The position numbers and the translations under genes are program-made. Shown piece by piece: positions 22,581-30,325 of a stretch of DNA of 64,000 nucleotides. How positions within the stretch are numbered: position 1 is the first letter of the stretch; the number at the start of each line of letters is the position of its first letter. The notes under the pieces were generated by a model, which was given only the letters and a program-made list of their open reading frames with translations, made no database searches and was not told the DNA's origin. Origin of the DNA: Kineosporiaceae bacterium (GTDB lineage Bacteria; Actinomycetota; Actinomycetes; Actinomycetales; Kineosporiaceae); NCBI GenBank assembly GCA_016794595.1, contig JAEUJN010000106.1, positions 28,265-92,264 of the forward strand, given 5' to 3'.

Positions 22581-23663
22581 TCACCGACCCAGGATGTCGC
22601 CCAGGTCGTAGCGCACCGGCCGCTCCACCTGGTCATACGTGCACGAGCGCGGATCGCGGTCGGGCCGCCAGCGGCGGAACTGGGCGGTGTGCCGGAACCG
22701 GTCGCCCTCCATGTGCCCGAAGGCGACCTCCACCACCAGCTCGGGCCGCACCGGCTCCCAGGACAGATCCTTGCCGGCACTCCACCGGCTGACCGCGCCG
22801 GGCAGGCGTCCCTCGGCGTGGGCCTGGGCGTCGGCCCAGTCGGCCCAGGGGTGCCCGGCCGCCCCGGCCTCGCCCAGCGCGATCCGGTAGGGCGCGAGCT
22901 CCTCGACCAGCTGCGCCCGGCGGGTCATCGGGAAGGAGGCCGAGACCCCCACGTGCTGAAGGGCTCCCGACCCGTCGTACAGGCCCAGCAGCAGCGACCC
23001 GACGATCGGGCCGCTCTTGTGCCAGCGGAACCCGGCGACCACGCAGTCCGCCGTCCGCTCGTGCTTGATCTTGAACATCACCCGCTTGTCCGGCTGGTAG
23101 CCGCCGATCAGCGGCTTGGCGATCACCCCGTCCAGCCCGGCGCCCTCGAAGGTCTCGAACCACTCCCGGGCCTGGACCAGGTCGGCCGTGGCGGGGGTGA
23201 CGTGCACGCCGACGCCCTCGGCGCGGGTGGCCCCCAGGGCCTCGACCAGGACGGCGCGGCGTTCGGCGAAATCGGTGGCCATCAACGAGCGCTCACCCAG
23301 GGCCAGGATGTCGAAGGCCACGAAGGACGCGGGGATCTGGCCCGAGAGCAGCCTCACCCGGCTGGCAGCGGGGTGCAGGCGCAACTGGAGGCTGTCGAAG
23401 TCGAGCCGGTCCCCGACCGCCACCACGATCTCCCCGTCCAGCACGCACCGCGAGGGTGTGGCCGCCTTGATCGCCTCGACCACCTCGGGGAAGTACCGGG
23501 TCAGCGGACGCTCGTTGCGCGAGCCGAGCTCCACCTCGTCGCCGTCACGGAAGATGATGCTGCGGAAGCCGTCCCACTTGGGCTCGACGTGCCCGACGTC
23601 CGGGATGTCCTTGATCGACTTGGCCAGCATCGGCGAGATGGGTGGCATCACGGGCAGGTCCAT
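22581..23663 (-). CDS. ligC: ATP-dependent DNA ligase, LigC type
   Basis: The 360-residue enzyme seals nicks using ATP. The nucleotidyl-lysine is in motif I, VEPKWDGFRS. Other ligase motifs are GSRNERPLTRYFPEVV, VLDGEIVV, SFVAFDILALG, GLDGVIAKPL and MFKIKHERTADCVVAGFR, followed by an OB domain ending with VVEVAFGHMEGDRFRHTAQFRRWR. It lacks the nuclease and polymerase domains of LigD, matching mycobacterial LigC. I chose the ATG at 23663 because LigC proteins begin MDLP; ATGs at 23672 and 23675 are alternatives. In mycobacteria LigC works with a separate Prim-Pol in gap repair, and such a gene lies at 25737-26813. Confidence 0.9.
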   Translation of the reverse strand: MDLPVMPPISPMLAKSIKDIPDVGHVEPKWDGFRSIIFRDGDEVELGSRNERPLTRYFPEVVEAIKAATPSRCVLDGEIVVAVGDRLDFDSLQLRLHPAASRVRLLSGQIPASFVAFDILALGERSLMATDFAERRAVLVEALGATRAEGVGVHVTPATADLVQAREWFETFEGAGLDGVIAKPLIGGYQPDKRVMFKIKHERTADCVVAGFRWHKSGPIVGSLLLGLYDGSGALQHVGVSASFPMTRRAQLVEELAPYRIALGEAGAAGHPWADWADAQAHAEGRLPGAVSRWSAGKDLSWEPVRPELVVEVAFGHMEGDRFRHTAQFRRWRPDRDPRSCTYDQVERPVRYDLGDILGR

Positions 23664-23864
23664 GCCGCTCATCATCCCCGCTGCGAGCGCACACCCGCGC
23701 CACAGCCGGGCCCCGTCCCAGGCCACCTGTCGGTGCCTCGCGCTAGGTTCCCCTCCGTTCGACGTCCGCTGTCGCCCGACAGACGTGAGGCCGTGACGGC
23801 CACCCGGGTCCCAGCCGGCGTCCGCGTGCTGCTCCCGGTTCCGAACTCGCGACGGGAGACGCTC

Positions 23865-24698
23865 GTGATCGCTGCCCACCCACCCCTGGACGACGCCCTG
23901 CGCCAGCTCGGCGCCCCGGATCTGCTGGCACTGTGCCGGTGGCTGGGCATCCCCGCCGACCCGGGGGCGATCCGACTCGGCGAGGCGCTCCCCGCGACCA
24001 CCCGGTCCACCGACCTGCTGGTGGGGTGCGGGCCGGGCCTGGTGGCCCAGCTCGAGGTCGTGCACGAGCCCAATGAGGATCTCCCCTGGCGTCTGCTGGA
24101 GTACCGCGCCCGGCTCCACCGGCGCGAGCCCGGCGTCCGGCTCAGCCAGCACGTCCTGGTGCTGGGCGGCGGTTCGGCGCCCGGCATCCTGGACGACGGT
24201 GCCGAGGTGTGGGCACGATTCCACGTCACCCACCTGCGCGAGCAGGACCCTGCCGACCTGCTGGCGGATCCGGCCCTCGCGCCCTGGGCCTGCCTGGCCC
24301 GGGTACCGGACGACGACTCGCGCCGGGAGGTGCTACGAGAGGCACTGAAGCGGATCACCACCGTTGCACCGGACCGCATCCGCGGGTTGACCGCCCTGGC
24401 CCTCGTACTGGCGGCGGTCCACCTCGACCCGGATACGATCGAACTCGCGCGAAGGGAGACAGCCGTGCCGATCAGCCTGGAGGGAACCGTTGGCGGGCGC
24501 ATCCTGGAACGGCGGGCCATGGAGCGTGGGAGAGCCGAGGGTCAGGTCACCGCAGTGAGTCGGATCCTGATCTCACGGTTCGGCGCCGACGAACGGATCG
24601 ATGCCATCGCCCGGGACGCGGTGACCCGGCATGCCGAGCGGGCCGTGGACCTGGCGCTGGCCATCACGAGCCTGGACGCCGTGGATCCGAGCGTCTGA
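23865..24698 (+). CDS. Rpn/PD-(D/E)XK nuclease-like protein, first of a tandem pair
   Basis: This 277-residue protein looks like the Rpn family of recombination-promoting nucleases (once called putative transposases). The core shows STDLLVGCGPGLVAQLEVVHEPNEDLPWRLLEYRARL, aligning with the D...ExQ...R..Y core of the family. The position expected to be Gln after the catalytic Glu is Val, so activity is doubtful. The C-terminal helical part has RRAMERGRAEGQVTAVSRILISRFG. The GTG start follows GGGAG. It diverges from ligC and precedes a paralogue with the same layout. It could be a repair accessory or a remnant of a mobile family. Confidence 0.7.
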   Translation: MIAAHPPLDDALRQLGAPDLLALCRWLGIPADPGAIRLGEALPATTRSTDLLVGCGPGLVAQLEVVHEPNEDLPWRLLEYRARLHRREPGVRLSQHVLVLGGGSAPGILDDGAEVWARFHVTHLREQDPADLLADPALAPWACLARVPDDDSRREVLREALKRITTVAPDRIRGLTALALVLAAVHLDPDTIELARRETAVPISLEGTVGGRILERRAMERGRAEGQVTAVSRILISRFGADERIDAIARDAVTRHAERAVDLALAITSLDAVDPSV

Positions 24699-24828
24699 TC
24701 GTCGTACAGTCGGCCTCGCCCAGCTCCGCCGTCCTCCCGACGGCGTCGATGACCGTCATGCGTGCCGGTCGCCCGGACGAGCCCAGAGCGCTCACCGGGC
24801 AGGGGGCTACCCCGAGAGGTGTGCGAAC

Positions 24829-25734
24829 GTGGCGCACGAGCGAAGTGATGCACCCCGCAGACGACCCGGCCCCGTCTACGACAACGCACTGCGGACCCTT
24901 GCCGGTGACGAGATCCTCGCGCTGTGCCGCTGGCTGGGAATCGAGGCCGACCCGGGCACCATCCGGCTGAGCGAGGCGCTCCCGTCGGCAACGCAGTACG
25001 CCGACCTGCTGGTGGGCGCCGGGCCGGCGCGCCTGGCACAGGTCGAGTTCGTCCGCCGCCCGTCACCCAGTCTCCCGGTCCGCATGCTCGAATACCGTGC
25101 CCGGATCATGCGGCTGGAACCGACGGCGCGGCTGCACCAGCACGTGGTCGTCCTGGCCGGCGGCACGGTTCGTGACGAACTGTCCGACGGCGACCGGTTC
25201 TTCGCCCGATTCGAGGTCACCTACCTGCGTCGCCAGGATCCCGACGAGCTGCTGAGCCAGGTCGCCCTCGCCCCGCTGGCCAGTCTCGGGGCTGTCAAAC
25301 GCTCCCGGGACAGGCCTGCGATCCTGCGCCGGGCGCTCGACGTGATTCACGCTGGGGCCGCCCCCGAACAGGCCCGACGGCTGGTCGACGTCGCCGCCGT
25401 CCTGGCTGCGATCCACCTGGACGCGGCTACCATCGAAGCAGTCGGAAGGGAGGCCGCGATGCCGATCAGTCTCGAGGGCACCGACGCCGGCCGAGTCATC
25501 GCCCAGCGAGGCCGGGCCAAGGGTCGTGACGAGGGCCGAGTCGAGGGCCGAGTCGAGGGGCGAGTCGAGGGGCGCGTCGAAGGCGAGTCGGCAGTGCTGG
25601 CTGAACTGCTCACGGCACGCTTCGGAGCCGACAGTCGCGTCCCCCACCTGGCCCACCGGCTGGCCATCGCTGGCGAGAAGTCCGCTGTCGCAGCCATCCT
25701 CGCCGCGGCGAGCCTCGACGACCTCGACACCTGA
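24829..25734 (+). CDS. Rpn/PD-(D/E)XK nuclease-like protein, second of a tandem pair
   Basis: This 301-residue paralogue of the preceding protein shares LALCRWLGIEADPGTIRLSEALP, the core QYADLLVGAGPARLAQVEFVRRPSPSLPVRMLEYRARI, and AAMPISLEGTDAGRVI. The catalytic-Glu motif reads VEFV rather than ExQ, as in its neighbour. Near residue 233 a Gly-Arg-Val-Glu repeat is encoded by near-identical 12-bp units; charged EGR repeats at this place are common in Rpn proteins. The GTG start follows GAGAGG. The stop is two bases before the Prim-Pol gene, suggesting cotranscription with that repair enzyme. Confidence 0.72.
   Translation: MAHERSDAPRRRPGPVYDNALRTLAGDEILALCRWLGIEADPGTIRLSEALPSATQYADLLVGAGPARLAQVEFVRRPSPSLPVRMLEYRARIMRLEPTARLHQHVVVLAGGTVRDELSDGDRFFARFEVTYLRRQDPDELLSQVALAPLASLGAVKRSRDRPAILRRALDVIHAGAAPEQARRLVDVAAVLAAIHLDAATIEAVGREAAMPISLEGTDAGRVIAQRGRAKGRDEGRVEGRVEGRVEGRVEGESAVLAELLTARFGADSRVPHLAHRLAIAGEKSAVAAILAAASLDDLDT
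25533..25584. repeat. 12-bp tandem repeat encoding Arg-Val-Glu-Gly
   Basis: GGCCGAGTCGAG-like units occur about four times in tandem with small differences. They encode the repeated RVEG in the second Rpn-like protein. The copy number may vary by slippage. Confidence 0.7.
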
Positions 25735-25736
25735 GC

Positions 25737-26813
25737 GTGGCCTCGCCCGCCGAGGAACTGGACGTAGCCGGGGTCCCGGTGCGGCTCACCAGCCCTGACA
25801 AGATCTACTTTCCCGCCCTGGGTACGCAGGGCACCAAGCGGCACCTGGTGGAGTACTACCGCACCGTGGCGACCATGACCGGCACTCCGCTGGTCACCGC
25901 CCTGCGGAACCGGCCGACCTACCTGCAACGCTTCCCGGACGGGATCGAGGGTGAGGAGGTCTACCAGAAGCGCCTTCCCACCAAGGGGGTTCCGGGTCAC
26001 ATCGAGTCCTGCCGGGTGACCTTTCCGTCGGGCCGCTGGGCCGATGCGCTGAAGGTGGTCAAGCCGGCGGACGTCGTGTGGGCAGCCAACCTGGGCACCG
26101 TCACGTTCCACCCGTGGCACGCCCGGTGCGCCGATGTTGACCACCCCGACGAGCTGCGGATCGACCTCGATCCCCAGCCGGGCACCGGCTTCGGGGAGGC
26201 GCGCGCGGTGGCGCGCGACGTCGTCCGGCCATTGCTCGAGGAGTACGGGTACCGCGGCTTCCCCAAGACCAGCGGCGGGCGCGGGATCCACATCTACCTG
26301 CGGATCGAGCCGCGGTGGACGTTCGTCGAGGTGCGCCGCGCAGCCATCGCCCTGGCTCGTCAGATCGAGCGTCGGGCCGGCGGTTCGGTGACCACCGCCT
26401 GGTGGAAGGAGCAGCGCGGTGAACAGATCTTCATCGACTACAACCAGAACGCGCGTGACCGGACCATCGCCTCGGCCTATTCCGCCCGCAGGACTCCGCG
26501 AGCCACCGTTTCGACCCCGCTGACCTGGGCCGAACTCGGCGACGCCGAGCCGGACGACCTGACCATCGCGACAGTCCCCGCCCTGCTGGCCCGACGCGGT
26601 GACCCGATGGCGGCCCTGGACGATGTCGCCCACTCCCTGGAGCCGTTGCTCGAACTGGCGGAACGTGACGATGCGGGAGGGCTCGGCGATCTGCCCTATC
26701 CGCCGAACTACCCGAAGATGCCCGGCGAGCCCAAGCGGGTGCAGCCGAGCAAGTCGCGCGCCGACACCGCCGGGATCGCGCCACCGGTCGGCCAGGGCCT
26801 GCCCGACCTCTGA
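25737..26813 (+). CDS. LigD-type primase-polymerase domain protein (Prim-PolC-like)
   Basis: This 358-residue stand-alone polymerase domain is of the bacterial NHEJ/archaeo-eukaryotic primase type. It starts with LTSPDKIYFPALGTQGTKRHLVEYY. It carries the metal-binding DLDPQPG motif and KTSGGRGIHIYLRI, plus a late FIDYNQNARDRTIASAYSAR. Such enzymes fill short gaps and prefer ribonucleotides before ligation. With LigC nearby this gives a two-part gap-repair system like that of mycobacteria; no Ku gene is in the window. The GTG start is two bases after the preceding stop. Confidence 0.9.
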   Translation: MASPAEELDVAGVPVRLTSPDKIYFPALGTQGTKRHLVEYYRTVATMTGTPLVTALRNRPTYLQRFPDGIEGEEVYQKRLPTKGVPGHIESCRVTFPSGRWADALKVVKPADVVWAANLGTVTFHPWHARCADVDHPDELRIDLDPQPGTGFGEARAVARDVVRPLLEEYGYRGFPKTSGGRGIHIYLRIEPRWTFVEVRRAAIALARQIERRAGGSVTTAWWKEQRGEQIFIDYNQNARDRTIASAYSARRTPRATVSTPLTWAELGDAEPDDLTIATVPALLARRGDPMAALDDVAHSLEPLLELAERDDAGGLGDLPYPPNYPKMPGEPKRVQPSKSRADTAGIAPPVGQGLPDL

Positions 26814-26880
26814 CCCGCCTCCACCGCCTCCACCGCCTCCCCCAACCCGCTCATGCTCCCCAGCTGCGCACCAGATCGCC

Positions 26881-26895
26881 GATAACATCGTTATC
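26881..26895. promoter_or_regulatory. Palindrome GATAAC-ATC-GTTATC
   Basis: A perfect six-base inverted repeat lies between the convergent ends of the Prim-Pol gene and the sugar ABC ATPase gene. Its core ACATCGTTATC is nearly the same as ACATCGTTGTC in the operator upstream of the sugar operon at 30249-30260. It may be a second binding site for the same LacI-family repressor. Confidence 0.4.
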
Positions 26896-26958
26896 AGGCG
26901 TCATCAGCGGAGCAGGAGCGGTCAGCCAGGGAGCATGAGCAGGTTTCGAGGTGGGGGG

Positions 26959-27840
26959 TCAGCCGGCGGCTTCCTCGAGGCCGGTCTTGATGGGGCCAGC
27001 GGTCTTGGCCGGCACCCGGACCGGGCCGAGGGTCTGCTCCTCGACGGGTACCTGGAGGGCTCCGGTCATGATCGCCACGACATCGGTGATGGTCACCGTC
27101 TGGGGGGTGATCACGGCACCACGCTTGCCGAGCCGCTGGACGTGGATCCGGTCGGCCACCTCGAAGACCTGCGGCATGTTGTGCGAGATCAGGATGACGG
27201 GCATTCCCTTGTCGCGCAGGTTCTTGATCAGCTGCAGCACCTGGGCCGACTCCCGGACGCCGAGCGCGGCGGTCGGCTCGTCCAGGATGATCACCTTGTG
27301 GCCGAAGGCCGCCGCCCGGGCCACCGAGACTGCCTGACGCTGACCACCGGAGAGGGTCTCGACGGACTGCCCCATGTTCTGCAGGGTGCCGATGCCGAGG
27401 CTGCTCATCTGCTCCTTGGCCTTGCGGCGCATGCCGGAGCCGTCCAGCATCCGGAACACCGAGCCGAGCACGCCCGCCTTGCGCTCCTCGCGACCGAGGA
27501 ACATGTTGGTGGCGATGTCCAGAGCCGGCGAGACCGCCAGGGTCTGGTACACGGTCTCGATGCCGGCGGCCTTGGCGTCACCCGGCCGGGTGAAGGTGAC
27601 CTCCTGCCCGTCCAGCTTGACGGTGCCCCGGTCCGGGACCTCGGCACCCGACAGAGCCTTGATCATGCTGGACTTGCCGGCCCCGTTGTCCCCGATCACG
27701 GCCAGCACCTCGCCCGGGTACAGGGCGAAGTCCGCACCGTCCAGGGCGACCACGCGCCCATAGGTCTTGACCAGGCCGATGCCCTCGAGCACCGGGGTCA
27801 GCTTGCTCAGCTCACTGGACATCTCGGTCTGGGTGCTCAT
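26959..27840 (-). CDS. Sugar ABC transporter ATP-binding protein (FrcA-like)
   Basis: This 293-residue ATPase of a carbohydrate importer has a single nucleotide-binding domain, half the size of RbsA. Walker A is GDNGAGKSS, the Q-loop region is ETVYQTLAVSPALDIATNMFLGRE, the signature is LSGGQRQAVSVARAAAFG, Walker B is VIILDEPTAALG and the switch His is in ILISHNMPQVF. Single-domain ATPases of this type occur with the FrcBCA fructose system. The ATG overlaps the permease stop (ATGA). It is the last gene of the minus-strand operon. Confidence 0.9.
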   Translation of the reverse strand: MSTQTEMSSELSKLTPVLEGIGLVKTYGRVVALDGADFALYPGEVLAVIGDNGAGKSSMIKALSGAEVPDRGTVKLDGQEVTFTRPGDAKAAGIETVYQTLAVSPALDIATNMFLGREERKAGVLGSVFRMLDGSGMRRKAKEQMSSLGIGTLQNMGQSVETLSGGQRQAVSVARAAAFGHKVIILDEPTAALGVRESAQVLQLIKNLRDKGMPVILISHNMPQVFEVADRIHVQRLGKRGAVITPQTVTITDVVAIMTGALQVPVEEQTLGPVRVPAKTAGPIKTGLEEAAG

Positions 27841-28880
27841 GCCCGGGCCCTCCGGATCCACTGGTCGGCGGCCACGGCGATGATGATCAGCATGCCGATG
27901 GCCAGTCGCTTGTAGGCCTGGTCGAGGCCGGCGATGCTCAGCCCGCTCTCGACCACCGAGACGATCAGGGCACCGATCAGGGTGCCGACGACGCGCCCGC
28001 GACCACCGAACAGGCTGGTCCCACCGATCACGACGGCGGTGATCGAGTCGAGGTTGGCGTCGATACCGGAGTTCGGACTGGCCGCGTTGACCCGCCCGAT
28101 CAGCACCCAGGCGGCGATCGCGAAGATGAACCCGGCCACGGTGTAGACGCTGAGCAGCACCTTGTTGACCTGGATACCGGCCAGGCGCGCGGCGTCCGGG
28201 TCGTCACCGACCGCGTAGACGTGACTGCCCCAGGCGGTGTACCGCAGGACGTAGGCGAACACGGCGTACAGGCCCAGCATCACCAACACCCCGGTGGTGA
28301 TGGTGAACCCGCCCAGGTCCAGGCCCTTGCCCAGCCACTTCAGTTCGGGGGCCAGCTCACGGTTACGGACCGTGCGACCCGTCGCGTACAGCAGGGTCAG
28401 CGAGGTGAAGATGCCCAGCGTTCCCAGGGTGACGATGAACGGCGGCAGGTTCAGCCGGGTGATCAGCAAGCCGTTGGCGAAGCCCGCGAGCCCGCCGACC
28501 ACCAGGCCCAGCAGCAGCGCCAGCCCGCCGGGCAGGTTGAGATCGCTCTCCATCGCCGTCTTGGCGATCACCATCGAGGTGAAGACCATGATCGCGCCAC
28601 AGGACAGGTCGATGCCGGCGGTCAGGATGATCAGGGTCTGCCCGATCGCCAGGGTGCCGATGACGGCGGTCTGCTGGGTGATGGTGCCGAAGTTGCCCAG
28701 GGTGGCGAAGTTGGGAGCCACGAAGGCGAAGATCAACGTGGCCACCACGAGCACCGAGGCCGGGCTCAGCCACGGATAGCCGTGGAGGATCGTCTGCAGG
28801 CGTTGGAGCCCGCTCTGTCGGCCGAGGAACTCCTCGGCGGCGTCGTACCCGGCGCTGGTCGCCGTGGTCTCACTCACCAC
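27837..28880 (-). CDS. Sugar ABC transporter permease (FrcC/RbsC-like)
   Basis: This 347-residue membrane protein has about ten helices. It carries the family signatures VIGTLAIGQTLIILTAGIDLSCGAIMVFTSM, RLNLPPFIVTLGTLGIFTSLTLLYATGR and AAWVLIGRVNAASPNSGIDANLDSITAVVIGGTSLFGGRG. These place it in the ribose/fructose/xylose group. It starts at a GTG, with a second GTG directly after it. It follows the binding-protein gene across a 168-base gap containing a strong hairpin and overlaps the ATPase gene. Confidence 0.9.
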   Translation of the reverse strand: MVSETTATSAGYDAAEEFLGRQSGLQRLQTILHGYPWLSPASVLVVATLIFAFVAPNFATLGNFGTITQQTAVIGTLAIGQTLIILTAGIDLSCGAIMVFTSMVIAKTAMESDLNLPGGLALLLGLVVGGLAGFANGLLITRLNLPPFIVTLGTLGIFTSLTLLYATGRTVRNRELAPELKWLGKGLDLGGFTITTGVLVMLGLYAVFAYVLRYTAWGSHVYAVGDDPDAARLAGIQVNKVLLSVYTVAGFIFAIAAWVLIGRVNAASPNSGIDANLDSITAVVIGGTSLFGGRGRVVGTLIGALIVSVVESGLSIAGLDQAYKRLAIGMLIIIAVAADQWIRRARA

Positions 28881-28957
28881 CGTGCCGCCTTTCCGAATCG
28901 GTCGTGCATGTCAGGGGTTGGTGTCGCATCGTGCCGGATCAGACCATCGTGGCGGAC

Positions 28958-29002
28958 ATGACAGTGGGGGCGACCACACCTGGCCGCCCCCACCCATGTC
29001 AT
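28958..29002 (-). terminator. Strong intercistronic hairpin between binding-protein and permease genes
   Basis: A perfect nine-base GC-rich stem (GTGGGGGCG/CGCCCCCAC) with a 12-base loop is extended by an outer six-base stem (ATGACA/TGTCAT). It sits directly after the binding-protein gene. In sugar importers such structures often protect or partly terminate the mRNA so the binding protein is made in excess. Confidence 0.6.
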
Positions 29003-29048
29003 CCCGCGATCATCGTGTCGAGATGCGGTGCCGGCTCAGCCGAGCCGA

Positions 29049-30176
29049 TCAGCCCCACGAGTTGTCGAGGCCGTACTGCACGTCCTTGCTCTCCACACCC
29101 GCAACGGGCTCCTTGGCGATTAGTGCCACGCCGGTGTTGAAGAAGTCCAGGCCCGCGGACACGGTCGGCTTGGTGCCGTTGGTCGCGTAGTCCTTGATCG
29201 CCTTGACGCCGAGCTCGGCCATCTTCAACGGGTACTGCTGCGAGGTGGCGTCGATGATGCCGTCGCCGACATCCTGGACACCGGCCTTGCCGCCGTCGAC
29301 CGAGACCATGATGTAGTCCTCGGGCTTCTTGCCCTTGGCCTCCATGGCCGCTGCGGCACCGGCCGCGGTCGGCTCGTTGATCGTGTAGATCACGTTGATG
29401 TTGGGGTTCTTGGCGAGCAGCTGCTCGAGACCCTTCTGGCCGCCCTCCTCGTTGGCGCCGGTGGCCTCGTTGCCGACGATCTCGTAGTCGCCACCCTTGC
29501 CACCGGTGTACTTGCCGGTCTTGGCCTCGTCGCCGTTCTTCTTCGGGTCACCGACGGGAATCCCCATGCCCTCGAGGAAGCCCTGGTCACGGTTGTAGTC
29601 CACCGAGACGATCTTGTCGTCGAAGATGTCCAGCAGCGCGATGACCGCCTTCTGGCCGTTCAGCTTCGCGGCGGTGTACTGCCCGATCAGCTTGCCCGCC
29701 TCGCGGTTGTCGGTCGCGAAGGTGATGTCCACCGCGTCCGGCGGGTCGGTGGGGGTGTCGAGAGCGATCACGAACAGGCCGGCGTCGCGGGCCTTCTTGA
29801 TCGCGTCGTTGACGCCGGTGGACATCGGCGTGATCAGGATGCCCTTCTGCTTGCTGGCGATGGCGCTCTCGATGGCCTTGATCTGGCCGTCGTCGTCACC
29901 CTCGGCCTTGCCGGAGGCAGTCGTGATGTCGACGCCGTTGGCCTCGCCGGCCTTCTTCGCGCCCTCCTGCATGGCGACGAAGAACGGGTTGGTCGAGTCC
30001 TTGGTGATCAGCGACACGGCGATCTTGTCGCCGCCGCCGGCCGCCGAACTGGCGCCGCCGGCCGCGGAGCTGGTCTCGGTGCTGGTGCTCGATCCACCGC
30101 CACACGCGGCGAGGAGCATCGCTGCGGCGAGGCCTGTTCCGACCAGCGAGAGCTGTCGAACGCTGCTGCGAGTCAT
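29049..30176 (-). CDS. Sugar ABC transporter substrate-binding protein
   Basis: This 375-residue lipoprotein has a signal peptide ending in LLAAC, then a Ser/Thr/Gly/Ala linker. The mature part has the periplasmic-binding-protein fold of the ribose/fructose cluster: IAVSLITKDSTNPFFVAMQEGAKKAGEANG, GILITPMSTGVNDAIKKARDAGLFVIALDTP and YTINEPTAAGAAAAMEAKGK. It is the first gene of a minus-strand operon with permease and ATPase, divergent from a LacI-family regulator. The ATG at 30176 follows AAGGAA. The layout resembles fructose (Frc) systems, but the sugar is not established by sequence. Confidence 0.9.
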   Translation of the reverse strand: MTRSSVRQLSLVGTGLAAAMLLAACGGGSSTSTETSSAAGGASSAAGGGDKIAVSLITKDSTNPFFVAMQEGAKKAGEANGVDITTASGKAEGDDDGQIKAIESAIASKQKGILITPMSTGVNDAIKKARDAGLFVIALDTPTDPPDAVDITFATDNREAGKLIGQYTAAKLNGQKAVIALLDIFDDKIVSVDYNRDQGFLEGMGIPVGDPKKNGDEAKTGKYTGGKGGDYEIVGNEATGANEEGGQKGLEQLLAKNPNINVIYTINEPTAAGAAAAMEAKGKKPEDYIMVSVDGGKAGVQDVGDGIIDATSQQYPLKMAELGVKAIKDYATNGTKPTVSAGLDFFNTGVALIAKEPVAGVESKDVQYGLDNSWG

Positions 30177-30248
30177 GTGATTCCTTCGATTCGGGTGAGC
30201 TGAGCCAGACCCGTCGAAACCGTGTCGACACGCGGCTGTGACGTGGCT

Positions 30249-30260
30249 GACATCGTTGTC
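30249..30260. promoter_or_regulatory. Probable LacI-family operator at the sugar operon start site
   Basis: GACATCGTTGTC is an imperfect palindrome just downstream of the -10 element of the sugar operon, overlapping the expected transcription start. That position suits repression by the divergent LacI-family protein. Confidence 0.5.
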
Positions 30261-30266
30261 GGGACA

Positions 30267-30295
30267 GTTGTAACCTCGTCCCACCGCACCGTCAA
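30267..30295 (-). promoter_or_regulatory. Promoter of the sugar ABC operon
   Basis: On the minus strand TTGACG (30295-30290), a 17-base spacer and TACAAC (30272-30267) form a good housekeeping-sigma promoter. The expected start is near 30260, about 84 bases before the binding-protein ATG. Confidence 0.6.
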
Positions 30296-30325
30296 GGACG
30301 ATGGGACCGGCGGAGGGCGACCGTG

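Noticed and set aside
25533..25584. Short regular repeats considered as a CRISPR array
   Set aside because: Units are contiguous 12-mers without spacers and lie inside a coding frame.
26814..26850. CCGCCTCCA tandem triplet-like run after the Prim-Pol gene
   Set aside because: It is a short low-complexity run directly after a stop codon, too short and irregular to call a functional element.
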